From: Psychrosphaera haliotis
GTDB lineage: Bacteria; Pseudomonadota; Gammaproteobacteria; Enterobacterales; Alteromonadaceae
Direction: 5' to 3'
DNA length: 64,000 nt
NCBI RefSeq assembly: GCF_009728465.1
Contig: NZ_WOCD01000001.1
Span: 1 to 64,000 of the forward strand
Of the stretch, positions 18,503-27,781 are shown piece by piece. The notes under the pieces are model-generated. The model saw only the letters and a list, made by a program, of their open reading frames with translations, made no database searches and was not told the DNA's origin. The position numbers and the translations under genes were made by a program. The stretch's first letter is position 1. Each line of letters opens with the position of its first letter.

Positions 18503-21500
18503 TCAGTCTTCTTCAGTAAGCGTCATCAATGATGTATTACCGCCAGAAGCCGTTGTATCAATACTCACTGTTTTCTCCGTCAACATACGCGAGATTAGGT
18601 TATCGTCATACTCTGCTTCGATTACAGGTAATATCGCACCAAAACGTCGAGCAAGTTGCTCTGCTACATAAGCAGTACGCTTTGATCTAGATTCGATTAC
18701 AACACCGGCTAAATCTTCATGTGCCAATAGAGGTTCTAAGTGGCGAAGACGAGCAACCTGTAACACTCCCTTTTCAACACCTGTCGCTAGTAACTTTTCT
18801 CTGAACGCTTGAGCTTCCTCATAGAATAAGTCTGATACCACAGCAACAACTACATTACCCGTTGCCAGTGCAGTAACTACAGAAAGCGTCCAATAGTGGA
18901 AAGATACGTTTTTATCGGCGAAACAAACTAACGTACCACGAGGTTCATAGTACAGAGTATTTGATTCACCCGTTGGTCCAGGTAATTGAACTGGACGCTT
19001 CATCTTACGTTCAATGTTAATTAACTGATTACGAGAAGCTCTTAACGTCTCTTCTAAGTCATCCGCTAAGTCTTCAACAATATCTACTGTTGCGATACTT
19101 GCTAACAACTGACGAACATAAGACAAACGTTGAACCAAATCAGTTAATCGCCACGTTTCTCTTGTTACTTTTGCTGTATCCATTAACTCACCAGCGGCAT
19201 CAATAGACAGGTCGTCCGTCTCTAGCGCTGGATCTTCATCAGGATATTCAAAGTCATCTGGCGTTGCTTTTTCTATCATTAAACGAGGTAAGTAGTTTGG
19301 TCCGCCCGCTTTAGGTCCAGTACCTGATAAGCCTCGTCCACCAAACGGTTGAACACCAACTACTGCGCCAATCATGTTACGGTTTACGTATACGTTACCC
19401 GCTCGTGATAATCTTGCCAGCTCAAGTGTTCGCTCTTCAATTCTAGAATGTATGCCCATGGTTAAACCAAATCCAGTTGAGTTTATTTGCTCAATTACTT
19501 CATTGATTTGATCCGCTTTAAAACGAATAACATGCACACATGGACCAAAGACTTCTTTCTCTAGCTGATTAATATTATCGATTTCGTATAAACGAGGGGC
19601 AAAGTAAGTTCCGTTTTGGCAGTCTTCACCAAGTACACCTTCAAAAACTAACTTACCCTTTGATTTCATTGACTCAGCATGACTGGTTAATGTTGAAAGC
19701 GCTTTTTCATCGATAACCGGGCCAACATCCGTTGATAACAAAGCGGGATCGCCAATGGACAATTCTTCTAATGCGCCTTTAATCATTCGGATTACGTTAT
19801 CAGCAATATCTTCTTGAACAAACAGTACACGTAACGCCGAACAACGCTGGCCTGCACTTTGGAAACCAGACGCAATCACGTCATCAACAACCTGTTCAGG
19901 TAACGCTGTAGAGTCAACAATCATACAGTTTTGACCGCCCGTTTCAGCAATCAAAGGAACTTGCTCTCCGCCACGTTCAGCCAATATTTGTGAAATTAGA
20001 GTGCCTGTCTGTGTTGAACCAGTAAACATTACTGCTTTAACACGTTCATCAGGCAATAATGTACTGCCAACTTCTGGGCCTTTTGCGATAACAAGTTGCA
20101 CTACACCTTCTTTAAGGCCAACTTGCTTCATTAATTCAATTGCTCTAATAGCAATTAAACTCGTTTGCTCAGCTGGTTTTGCTAGTACCGTATTACCGGT
20201 CACAATAGCAGCAACCACTTGGCCTAAGAATATTGCTAACGGGAAGTTCCAAGGGCTAATACAAACGATAACACCACGAGGTTCTAAGCGATTATCTTCT
20301 GCTAGTTCTTCAGCGCGGGCTGCATAATAACGACAAAAATCTACTGCTTCTCGAACTTCATCCACGCCATCCTTCGCAATTTTACCGGCCTCTTTAATAC
20401 AAAGACCAATAAGCTCTTCCATATGTTCTTCAAGAATGTCTGCAGTTCGGCGTAATAATTCAGCACGCTCCGCAATTGGAGTTTGAGACCATGAGTTAAA
20501 CGTCGAGTCAGCTTTTTCTAGCATACTTAACATGTCAGCAGGCTCTGCAAACTGATGGTAACCAACAACTTCATCATGATTTGCTGGGTTTAACACCGGA
20601 TGTAGCGTTTTATTTGAAGCATCGGCTGTTGTAGATGCTTTCACGTCTGCTTGATTATTTTCAAACCAATTGACCAATGACTTTTTAAGTGTCACAAGCT
20701 CATTAATGTCTGTTAGATCTAGACCTTTCGAATTGTTTCTTTCTTTGCCAAATATTTGATGTGGCAAATTAATTTGTTCGTTGTAAATAGAAGACAAACG
20801 TTGCGTTCTTTCCATTGGGTCAAAGAGCAAGTCTTCTACTGGCTTATCAACATCAACTATCGCATTAACAAATGACGAGTTTGCGCCATTTTCTAAAAGA
20901 CGTCTTACTAGGTAAGCAAGTAAGTCTTCGTGCACACCTACTGGTGCGTAAATACGACATTGAATTTGCTGTTCGCTTACAATTTGGTCGTAAAGGCTGT
21001 CGCCCATACCGTGTAAACATTGAAATTCAAAACCTTCTTTATCATCACCCGCCAGTTCCAAAATAGTAGAAGCGGTATAACCATTATGAGTGGCAAATTG
21101 TGGGTAAATGGTATCGCGATACTCTAATAGTTTATTTGCACATGCGTGGTATGAAACGTCTGTAGACGATTTACGAGTAAACACAGGGAAATGAGGTTCG
21201 CCATCGCGCTGTGCATTTTTTATTTCAGAATCCCAGTAAGCACCTTTAACTAAACGCACCATTAATTTGCGATTTGTTTTTAGCGTTATGCTGCGAAGCC
21301 ATTCAATTACAAAAATTGCACGCTTTTGATAGGCTTGAACCGCAAGACCAAAACCATTCCAATTACCAAGATCATCATCAAGAAAAACAGCTTCAATGAT
21401 GTCTAATGAAATGTCTAATCGCTCGGATTCTTCAGCATCAACTGTAAGGCCAATATCCCACTCTTTTGCCATCAATGTTAACGCTTTTAGCTTTGGTACA

Positions 21501-22309
21501 ATTTCGTCTAACACTCGTTGGCGGTTACCAAATTCGTAACGCGGGTGAATTGCCGATAACTTTACTGAAATGCCTGGGCTGGTTCTCGGTCCACGACCTT
21601 TCGCTTTTTTACCAATAACTTTTATTGCATCTACATACGCTTGGTAATACTTATCCGCATCTTCCATGTTACGAGCACCTTCGCCCAGCATGTCGTAGGA
21701 ATATACGTAACCTTTTGTTTCTTTTTTCATGGCGCGTTCAGTGGCGTCTTCAATGTCTTCGCCCATCACGAACTGTTGACCCATGATTTTCATTGCAACT
21801 TTCATTGCTTTTCTAATCACAGGCTCACCAAACTTACCTACGGTTCTTTTTAATACACCATATTGCGCTTTAGTGCTGTCGCTAGAGTATTTAACCATAC
21901 TACCGGTAAGTAACAGCCCCCAACTAGAAGCATTAACAAACAAAGACTCGCTGCCACCAATATGGCGACTCCAAGAGCCTTGGCCAATCTTATCTTGTAT
22001 TAACTTATCTTGCGTTCCTTTGTCTGGCACTCGCAGTAAAGCTTCGGCCAGGCACATAAGCACAACGCCTTCTTCTGAAGACAATGAATATTCATTTAAG
22101 AGTGCATCTATGCCGCTGTTTTCCGTATTCTCTTTACGAATACGCACAACCATTTTACGTGCCCTTTCCCATGCTCTACTTCGAGCAGCAAGGCTGATCT
22201 CAGCCTCAGGTAGGATATACTTCATTGCCTCTTCTTCATCAATACGATAAAAGTCTCGAATTTTTTGACGAATTGGGCAATCTGTAATTAGGTTGTCGTT
22301 AAACAACAT
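18503..22309 (-). CDS. putA: Bifunctional proline dehydrogenase / P5C dehydrogenase without N-terminal DNA-binding domain
   Basis: 1268-residue enzyme oxidising proline to glutamate in two steps: FAD-dependent proline dehydrogenase then NAD-dependent L-glutamate gamma-semialdehyde dehydrogenase. The proline dehydrogenase barrel has KGRGPRTSPGISVKLSAIHP and LMVRLVKGAYWDSEIK; the aldehyde dehydrogenase has ISPWNFPLAIFLGQ, FTGSTQTG and SAGQRCSALR with the catalytic Cys. E. coli PutA (1320 residues) begins with a ribbon-helix-helix repressor domain that is absent here, so this is not a self-regulating form. The ATG at 22309 has AGAGGA eight bases upstream, better than an in-frame TTG at 22330. 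Confidence 0.96.
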   Translation of the reverse strand: MLFNDNLITDCPIRQKIRDFYRIDEEEAMKYILPEAEISLAARSRAWERARKMVVRIRKENTENSGIDALLNEYSLSSEEGVVLMCLAEALLRVPDKGTQDKLIQDKIGQGSWSRHIGGSESLFVNASSWGLLLTGSMVKYSSDSTKAQYGVLKRTVGKFGEPVIRKAMKVAMKIMGQQFVMGEDIEDATERAMKKETKGYVYSYDMLGEGARNMEDADKYYQAYVDAIKVIGKKAKGRGPRTSPGISVKLSAIHPRYEFGNRQRVLDEIVPKLKALTLMAKEWDIGLTVDAEESERLDISLDIIEAVFLDDDLGNWNGFGLAVQAYQKRAIFVIEWLRSITLKTNRKLMVRLVKGAYWDSEIKNAQRDGEPHFPVFTRKSSTDVSYHACANKLLEYRDTIYPQFATHNGYTASTILELAGDDKEGFEFQCLHGMGDSLYDQIVSEQQIQCRIYAPVGVHEDLLAYLVRRLLENGANSSFVNAIVDVDKPVEDLLFDPMERTQRLSSIYNEQINLPHQIFGKERNNSKGLDLTDINELVTLKKSLVNWFENNQADVKASTTADASNKTLHPVLNPANHDEVVGYHQFAEPADMLSMLEKADSTFNSWSQTPIAERAELLRRTADILEEHMEELIGLCIKEAGKIAKDGVDEVREAVDFCRYYAARAEELAEDNRLEPRGVIVCISPWNFPLAIFLGQVVAAIVTGNTVLAKPAEQTSLIAIRAIELMKQVGLKEGVVQLVIAKGPEVGSTLLPDERVKAVMFTGSTQTGTLISQILAERGGEQVPLIAETGGQNCMIVDSTALPEQVVDDVIASGFQSAGQRCSALRVLFVQEDIADNVIRMIKGALEELSIGDPALLSTDVGPVIDEKALSTLTSHAESMKSKGKLVFEGVLGEDCQNGTYFAPRLYEIDNINQLEKEVFGPCVHVIRFKADQINEVIEQINSTGFGLTMGIHSRIEERTLELARLSRAGNVYVNRNMIGAVVGVQPFGGRGLSGTGPKAGGPNYLPRLMIEKATPDDFEYPDEDPALETDDLSIDAAGELMDTAKVTRETWRLTDLVQRLSYVRQLLASIATVDIVEDLADDLEETLRASRNQLINIERKMKRPVQLPGPTGESNTLYYEPRGTLVCFADKNVSFHYWTLSVVTALATGNVVVAVVSDLFYEEAQAFREKLLATGVEKGVLQVARLRHLEPLLAHEDLAGVVIESRSKRTAYVAEQLARRFGAILPVIEAEYDDNLISRMLTEKTVSIDTTASGGNTSLMTLTEED

Positions 22310-22648
22310 AGGCAAAATCCTCTTAAACAAATTATGAGCTACCTAAGTGGTAACTTCGAATGGCGCGCATTCTAATTGAAATAATAACTAACTGACTAAT
22401 AAAATATATTGTGTCTCTACACTTAGTTTTACTTATCTATTTAATAAGTGATCACAGTGCATTAAATGAGCGATAACTGCAACCTTAGTCGCTTGAATTT
22501 AAGGTGACAACGTTGAACACAAAAAAAACAAACTTTTGCTAAACGTTACAAACAATTATTTGGTTTAGATAGAAATAAATAAACTATTGATGGAAGGTTG
22601 TTAGCTGGCCGTTCATCGCAAGCGACAAACAGCCAACAGAGTTTCCTA
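22310..22648. other. Intergenic region between putA and the aldo/keto reductase gene
   Basis: This 339-base gene-free stretch holds the putA promoter side (high coordinates) and the 3' region of the aldo/keto reductase gene (low coordinates). I see a palindrome AGTGATCACA around 22447-22456 that resembles half of a CRP site, an A8 run near 22525, and on the minus strand an imperfect stem (GTTGGCTG pairing with CAGCTAAC, about 22598-22635) just after the reductase stop, without a T tract. I cannot place a convincing promoter. Confidence 0.4.
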
Positions 22649-23620
22649 TTAAGGAAGCTCTTCGCCCCTAGCTGATACATAAAGTTCGTACCATTGGTCA
22701 CGAGACAACTCTATTTTAGTTGCCTGTGCTGCGGCTTTAATTCGGTCTGTGTTTGTTGTACCAACCACAGGCATAACGTTTGCAGGATGTTTCATTAGCC
22801 ACGCTAAAATAACGGCTTCTGTCGATGTTTCTTTTTCAGCAGCAATGCGGCGTACTTTTTCCGCGGTTTGCTGTACAGCTTGGCTTTCATCATTCACATT
22901 ACGGCCACTAAACAAACCTTGGCTCATGCTGCCCCAGGCTTGAATTTGCACATCCTGAGATTGACAATACTCAATAGTCCCAGCAGTAAAGGAATGACCA
23001 GGTGCATTGCCTACGTTATTTAGAATACTCTGTTCTAACCAATCTAATTTGCTTAAGCTCATCTCAAGTTGGTTTGCAACTAACGGCGACTTCATTTTGC
23101 TTTGTAATTGCTGCATTTGATTTGCTGACATATTAGAAACGCCAAACTGACCTACTTTGCCTTGTTTTTGCAATTCAGAAAAAACCTCAGCGATTTCTTC
23201 AACATCCATCAACACGTCTGGTCTATGTAACAACAAAATAGGTAAATGCTCAATATTCAAACGCTCTAAAATGCCTTCTACACTAGAGCTTATCCACTCT
23301 TTTGAAAAGTCATAACGCTTAGGTGTAGTGCCAGCATCAAAACGAATGCCACACTTGGATTGCAGAACCATTTGCTTTTTGAGTTCTGGACGTGACTTTA
23401 ATACTTCACCAAATACTTGCTCTGCTTTACCAAAAGTATAAATATCTGCGTGATCAAATAACTGGAACCCAGACTCTAATGCCGTATCTATAACTTCATT
23501 AGCCTGGCGGATGTCGTCTTTTGAAACTGGATTCTGATTCCAGCCGCCACCTAGTCCCATACAACCGTATATAAGTGGATTAGTAACACCTAATTTTTGT
23601 AGCGCACTTGTAATTTTCAT
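22649..23620 (-). CDS. Aldo/keto reductase (YdhF-like)
   Basis: 323-residue NADPH-dependent oxidoreductase of the AKR superfamily. The catalytic tetrad is visible: Asp and Tyr in FDHADIYTFGKAE, Lys in LQSKCGIR, His in LLLHRPD. The C-terminal cofactor segment reads PVVGTTNTDRIK. The block GCMGLGGGWN near the N-terminus and overall order resemble E. coli YdhF, whose substrate is unknown. The ATG at 23620 has AGGGA upstream; an in-frame upstream start at 23662 would overlap the preceding nitroreductase gene. It is the last gene of a doxX-nitroreductase-reductase set on this strand. Confidence 0.88.
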   Translation of the reverse strand: MKITSALQKLGVTNPLIYGCMGLGGGWNQNPVSKDDIRQANEVIDTALESGFQLFDHADIYTFGKAEQVFGEVLKSRPELKKQMVLQSKCGIRFDAGTTPKRYDFSKEWISSSVEGILERLNIEHLPILLLHRPDVLMDVEEIAEVFSELQKQGKVGQFGVSNMSANQMQQLQSKMKSPLVANQLEMSLSKLDWLEQSILNNVGNAPGHSFTAGTIEYCQSQDVQIQAWGSMSQGLFSGRNVNDESQAVQQTAEKVRRIAAEKETSTEAVILAWLMKHPANVMPVVGTTNTDRIKAAAQATKIELSRDQWYELYVSARGEELP

Positions 23621-23652
23621 TTGATCCCTAATGTGTTCTTTAATTCGGTAGA

Positions 23653-24204
23653 TTAACGCCAATAGCGAACGTATTTGCTGGCATCTCGATCTCTTTTAAT
23701 TGGCGGCTCACACTCAGGTGTGCCTAAATATAGAAAGCCAATAATTTCATCTTCTTGAGTTAAGTCAAAAGCATTACGAACGTTAATGTCGGTAGCAAAA
23801 CTACCAGTACGCCAAATGCCGTTAAAGCCCATAGCCTGTGCCGCCATTTGCATATTTTGAGTTGCACATCCTACTGTAGAGACCTGCTCAACACGTGGCA
23901 CTTTTTCATGTTCTTGATAACGCATGATTGTGACAATGATCATAGGCGCTCTAGACGTCATTTTTTTTGATTTTTCAATTTTTTCGATACTAGAATCTGC
24001 TTTTATTGCAGCATCAGTAAAAATAGTTGTTAACTTATTTAAACCTTCCCCTTCACAAACAATGAAATCAAAAGGTGATAAATGAGCATGATCTGGCGCT
24101 CTTAGTCCAGCCTGAATGATTTGATCAAGTTGTTGTCCCGACGGTGCGGGTGCCGAAAGCTTTGAAAATGATGATCGGGTCAATAAAAGATCTAACGCCT
24201 GCAT
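23653..24204 (-). CDS. Nitroreductase family protein (YdjA-like)
   Basis: 183-residue FMN-dependent oxidoreductase. It shows LLLTRSSFSKL (FMN phosphate contacts near the start), GLRAPDHAHLSPFDFIV and the later block AAQAMGFNGIWRTG, which match the compact YdjA branch of the family. The physiological substrate is unknown. The ribosome site AGGA precedes the ATG at 24204. It lies between the doxX gene (78 bases upstream) and the aldo/keto reductase gene (32 bases downstream); all three are redox-related and probably form one transcript. Confidence 0.88.
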   Translation of the reverse strand: MQALDLLLTRSSFSKLSAPAPSGQQLDQIIQAGLRAPDHAHLSPFDFIVCEGEGLNKLTTIFTDAAIKADSSIEKIEKSKKMTSRAPMIIVTIMRYQEHEKVPRVEQVSTVGCATQNMQMAAQAMGFNGIWRTGSFATDINVRNAFDLTQEDEIIGFLYLGTPECEPPIKRDRDASKYVRYWR

Positions 24205-24282
24205 GTTCGATTCCTGTGATAAGCAATGGCGTTAGTTTACCGTGTTTACTCAAACTATCCCATACCCTTTTATATCAATAGT

Positions 24283-24899
24283 CTAGTGGCCTTGTTTAAA
24301 GATTTTTTTGCGCAAAAAGTGATCAGCACTGGTATAGCGACCGCCACCGGTAAAAATCAAAACAAAAACCATAATAAAATAGGTCGCTGCGAATTCTATG
24401 CCGTTATTTAAAATAGTGATGGAGCCAGAACTGGTGAGCCATTCATAATTACCATACTCTTTTAGAATTGAGATTGCCGCTTGCTTCTTTTCAACGGCGT
24501 CTAAAACTCGTTCATTCAGCAAAATAGTACCGTCCGCCAACCAACTAGTGGCATCGGATAACGCTAACCAACCATTTTCAGCATGTGCTGTTATCGCAGC
24601 AACAACCATGGTAAAAGCCAATGGAATTGATATTAAGCGAGTAAAAAGTCCAATTAATAAAAGGAAACCGCCTACTAACTCGGTACTTGCGGCTAACAAG
24701 GCTAATACTTCCGGAAAAGGCAGTCCTAAGCCCCAATCTGGATTACCAAACCAAGCTGATGTTCCTTCAAAATTTTGGAATTTTGTCCAGCCAGCTTGAA
24801 TGAAAATAGGCGCTAAATATAAACGCAATAAAAGTGGCGCTATACCATCCAAATAGTTAAATTTTTTGTTGCTTGGTCATATACTGAAACTACAGACAT
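24283..24899 (-). pseudogene. DoxX family inner-membrane protein (one-base frameshift here)
   Basis: About 205 residues when repaired. The frame from ATG 24899 (MSVVSVYDQATK, ribosome site AAAGGGA upstream) is lost at a T6 run on the plus strand (24862-24867); adding one base joins it to YLDGIAPLLLRLYLAPIF, which continues to the stop. DoxX proteins have four membrane helices; here the segments PLLLRLYLAPIFIQAGWTK, STELVGGFLLLIGLF and TYFIMVFVLIFTGGG are clear. Function in this subfamily is uncertain (quinone- or thiosulfate-linked redox roles are known for some members). It heads the operon with nitroreductase and aldo/keto reductase genes. Confidence 0.82.
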
Positions 24900-24970
24900 T
24901 GAGAGTATCCCTTTATAGTTCTTTGAATTATATTTATAGACAGGCAAACAAGGAATAAACTTACACAGTA

Positions 24971-25150
24971 ATGACTGAACTTTCGAAAGAAGAGCGTTTA
25001 AAGAGAGCTCGAAATAAAATGCGCTTAATGCGTCGCCAAATAGACGACGCCAAACAAAAGCAACTAAAACTTAAGAATTTAGTTCGAGTTTATGTGTCTC
25101 AACGACAAGACGTTAGCGTAGCTGTTATTAAACGTTGGTTAGATCAGTAG
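24971..25150 (+). CDS. Small basic protein of unknown function (59 residues)
   Basis: I do not recognise a named family. The frame runs from ATG 24971 to TAG 25150 and encodes 59 residues, strongly basic and probably all helical: an N-terminal charged helix (LSKEERLKRARNKMRLMRRQ) followed by a second segment ending VSVAVIKRWLDQ. There is no signal peptide or membrane segment. It is divergent from the doxX gene (71 bases away) and its stop overlaps by seven bases the stop region of the converging gene at 25144. Its length and codon use look like a real gene, but evidence is limited. Confidence 0.6.
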   Translation: MTELSKEERLKRARNKMRLMRRQIDDAKQKQLKLKNLVRVYVSQRQDVSVAVIKRWLDQ

Positions 25151-26244
25151 GTAAACTGTATCTCAGATGCTGAAAGAAACCGACAAGTTATAACGTCCCT
25201 GCTTGGTTCAATATGTAAAGCCTCTGTTAAACTAGAAATAGCGTTGTGCACTCTTTTAACAAAAGGTGCATAACTTGACTGGAAATCATCATCTGACTTC
25301 GCCGAAATCACTATCTGAATGTAGTCCACCAGCTTTTTAGAGTCGAACAAACACAGATAACGGTGATCTTTAACGTTACTGTCAAAACCGAGTTTTACAA
25401 TTTCATCTGACTCAAGTTCAAATTCTTCATCGTTGATACTGATAAATGGCTGTTTGCCATTGGCAACTATTGCAGCGTGGTTAAGTGACTGCGCTTCTAA
25501 TGCATTTTTAATAGAATTAGATAACTGGTTATATAAACTCGAATACTCAAAACCCAATTGGCTATTTTCAAACTTATTGGCAAGTTCAATGTTAATTGGC
25601 ATTTTAACAACCACAAAATGATTAGATTTGTGAACTTTAGGGATTATAAGCCCCTGTTGATTATAACGAGTAACAACAGACCTAAAACCATGAGTCACCG
25701 TTTGCTTATGGCCTTTTTCTGGGGCAAATAAATCATAGGTAATGTGTTGAAAGTCTCTTAATTTAAATAACTCAACGGCTACATCAATGTCACTAGCAAA
25801 GTCTGCTAATAACGCGGTTACTTTACTATGGAGGTTTACCGCTTGACTACGAATGTCATTTCCCGACGCCAATACAACAAACACAATTTTACTAACTTTA
25901 GCATCAGGCTCTATATAGCTATGGAAACCAAAGTATTGAGTTGGCGAATATGAAACTAAACACTGCATGTCTGTCATAAGCACGTTATTTTCTTCCCCGT
26001 ACCTAACTTTAACAAGCTTGTCGTTCGCAACAAACAGACCATTTCTAATGCCATATTCTTTACAACATTGAAAAAAGCGATTTTTCAGCTCAATCAAACC
26101 AACATTGTTTATATCAATTGATATTGCGCTAGTGGGTATTTCTAACAAAAAATACTGATTTTCACGGCTGTTTGATGGTAGGTATAGTTTTTGCGACTGG
26201 CTCTTTTTATATCGTGATGAATGTCTTCTATTTAATATTGGCAT
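25144..26244 (-). CDS. Hypothetical protein, about 366 residues
   Basis: I do not recognise the family. It is a soluble-looking protein without signal peptide or membrane helices. The N-terminus is basic (MPILNRRHSSRYKKSQSQK). The body alternates strand and helix, with stretches such as KIVFVVLASGNDIRSQ, AALLADF-like helices and HYDLF/FRSVVTRYNQQGLII segments; RYNQQG recalls the arginine-rich entry of PilZ domains, but the rest of that motif is not present, so I do not call it PilZ. ATG 26244 or TTG 26259 could be the start. It is monocistronic, converging on the 59-residue gene. Confidence 0.6.
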   Translation of the reverse strand: MPILNRRHSSRYKKSQSQKLYLPSNSRENQYFLLEIPTSAISIDINNVGLIELKNRFFQCCKEYGIRNGLFVANDKLVKVRYGEENNVLMTDMQCLVSYSPTQYFGFHSYIEPDAKVSKIVFVVLASGNDIRSQAVNLHSKVTALLADFASDIDVAVELFKLRDFQHITYDLFAPEKGHKQTVTHGFRSVVTRYNQQGLIIPKVHKSNHFVVVKMPINIELANKFENSQLGFEYSSLYNQLSNSIKNALEAQSLNHAAIVANGKQPFISINDEEFELESDEIVKLGFDSNVKDHRYLCLFDSKKLVDYIQIVISAKSDDDFQSSYAPFVKRVHNAISSLTEALHIEPSRDVITCRFLSASEIQFTY

Positions 26245-26456
26245 GACTAAGCTACCCAAGTTAATTAAGTTACAAAATAAAACAGATTGGTATATTTTCT
26301 GCTCTAAAATGTACGCGAATTTCTTTAAGCTTTAGTGACTAAGATATGACTAATATATTAAAACTTTTTTGAATCCAGCTTATTATTCATTGCTATAATT
26401 ACCATTTAGACTAAAATCCGCGACCCATTTATCGCCTTTACAAAATAGAGCCCTGT

Positions 26457-27641
26457 ATGCCTGCAATTATTATTAGAAATGAACGTGTCAAAGCCGTAAC
26501 TCGTAAACACCCTTGGATATTCTCTAAAGGGGTTAAAAAAGTAGTAGATAACCCTAAACTAGGCGAAACTATTGATATAAAAGACGAAGACGGCAACTGG
26601 CTAGCAACAGGCTCTTATTCTCCTCATTCACAAATTAGAGCTCGTATATGGAGTTTTAATGAAGGTGATACGATTGATCACGACTTTTTTGTAGCGCGTA
26701 TCGAGCGTGCAAAAGCTATTCGCGCTGACATCATTGAAAAAGGTCAGTTAACAGGTTATCGCCTTTTAGCAGCTGAAAATGATGGTTTACCTGGTGTAAC
26801 CGTCGACGTTTTTGATACAACGATTGTGATTCAATTGGTAAGTGCAGGCGCAGAGTTCCAACGAGACAATATTATTTCAGCATTAAAACAAGTGTTCCCT
26901 GATTTCACTATTTACGAACGTTCTGATGCAGATGTACGTGGTAAAGAAGGCATCAAAAAAACACGTGGTTTAATTCATGGTGAATTACCTGAAGATGTAA
27001 TAATTTCAGAGAACGGCATTAAAGCGTACGTTGATGTTGAACAAGGCCATAAAACGGGCTTTTACCTTGACCAACGTGACAACAGAGCATTGTTAGAAAC
27101 CTATGTTAAAGACAAGTCTGTTTTAAACTGCTTCAGTTATACAGGTACTTTCGGTTTGTATGCACTTCGTGGTGGTGCAACAAGTGTTACTCAGGTTGAT
27201 CTTTCTGCTGAAGCATTAGCAATAGCTGAGCGTAATGTAGAGCTTAATGGCTTTGATAACTCTAACGTTGAATATGTTCGTCACGACGTATTTAAGTTGC
27301 TTCGTAAGTATAAAGAAGATGGTAAAAGGTTTGATGTGATTGTAATGGACCCACCAAAGTTTGCTGAGTCTAAAGCGCAGTTAAACGGTGCATGTCGTGG
27401 CTATAAAGACATTAACCGTATTGCTATGGAACTATTAAACCCAGGCGGTCACTTATTAACGTTCTCATGTTCTGGTCTTATGGAAACAAATCTTTTCCAA
27501 AAGGTTGTTGCTGATGCGGCTCTCGATGCAAATCGCGACGTTTTCTTTAAAGAGAAGTTAAACCAAGCCCACGACCACATTATTGCAAGTACATACCCTG
27601 AAGGTTTTTACTTGAAAGGTTTTGTTTGCCAAGTATTCTAA
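26457..27641 (+). CDS. rlmI: 23S rRNA m5C1962 methyltransferase
   Basis: 394-residue SAM-dependent enzyme that methylates C1962 of 23S rRNA. An N-terminal PUA-like RNA-binding domain ([16 protein letters not shown], residues about 8-23) precedes a Rossmann methyltransferase domain with [16 protein letters not shown] (SAM motif I), VIVMDPPKF (motif IV) and the catalytic-Cys region [10 protein letters not shown]. Length matches E. coli RlmI (396). It has its own terminator hairpin downstream and stands alone on this strand. Confidence 0.95.
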   Translation: MPAIIIRNERVKAVTRKHPWIFSKGVKKVVDNPKLGETIDIKDEDGNWLATGSYSPHSQIRARIWSFNEGDTIDHDFFVARIERAKAIRADIIEKGQLTGYRLLAAENDGLPGVTVDVFDTTIVIQLVSAGAEFQRDNIISALKQVFPDFTIYERSDADVRGKEGIKKTRGLIHGELPEDVIISENGIKAYVDVEQGHKTGFYLDQRDNRALLETYVKDKSVLNCFSYTGTFGLYALRGGATSVTQVDLSAEALAIAERNVELNGFDNSNVEYVRHDVFKLLRKYKEDGKRFDVIVMDPPKFAESKAQLNGACRGYKDINRIAMELLNPGGHLLTFSCSGLMETNLFQKVVADAALDANRDVFFKEKLNQAHDHIIASTYPEGFYLKGFVCQVF

Positions 27642-27648
27642 GTTATTG

Positions 27649-27687
27649 GCGCCATATTGTTATCTGATATGGCGCGTCTTTCTTTTC
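27649..27687 (+). terminator. Terminator hairpin after rlmI
   Basis: GCGCCATAT (27649-27657) pairs perfectly with ATATGGCGC (27667-27675), then GTCTTTCTTTTC. It is a strong stem with an interrupted T tract for the plus strand. Confidence 0.75.
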
Positions 27688-27749
27688 ACTTTATTATAAA
27701 CTCTAACTCGATTTATAAAGTCCCACTTAGATCTCTGTGTTCGTTTTCT

Positions 27750-27781
27750 CAACTCTCTTCTAAATCAACTCTCTTCTAGAT
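27750..27781. repeat. 16-bp tandem duplication at the 3' end of the PhoD-like gene
   Basis: CAACTCTCTTCTAAAT (27750-27765) is followed directly by CAACTCTCTTCTAGAT (27766-27781), 15 of 16 identical. The second copy encodes the last residues and stop of the PhoD-like protein (minus strand), and the first copy lies just after that stop. Confidence 0.9.

Noticed and set aside
25144..26244. PilZ domain in the 366-residue protein.
   Set aside because: Only an isolated RYNQQG-like stretch fits; the second PilZ motif is not visible.
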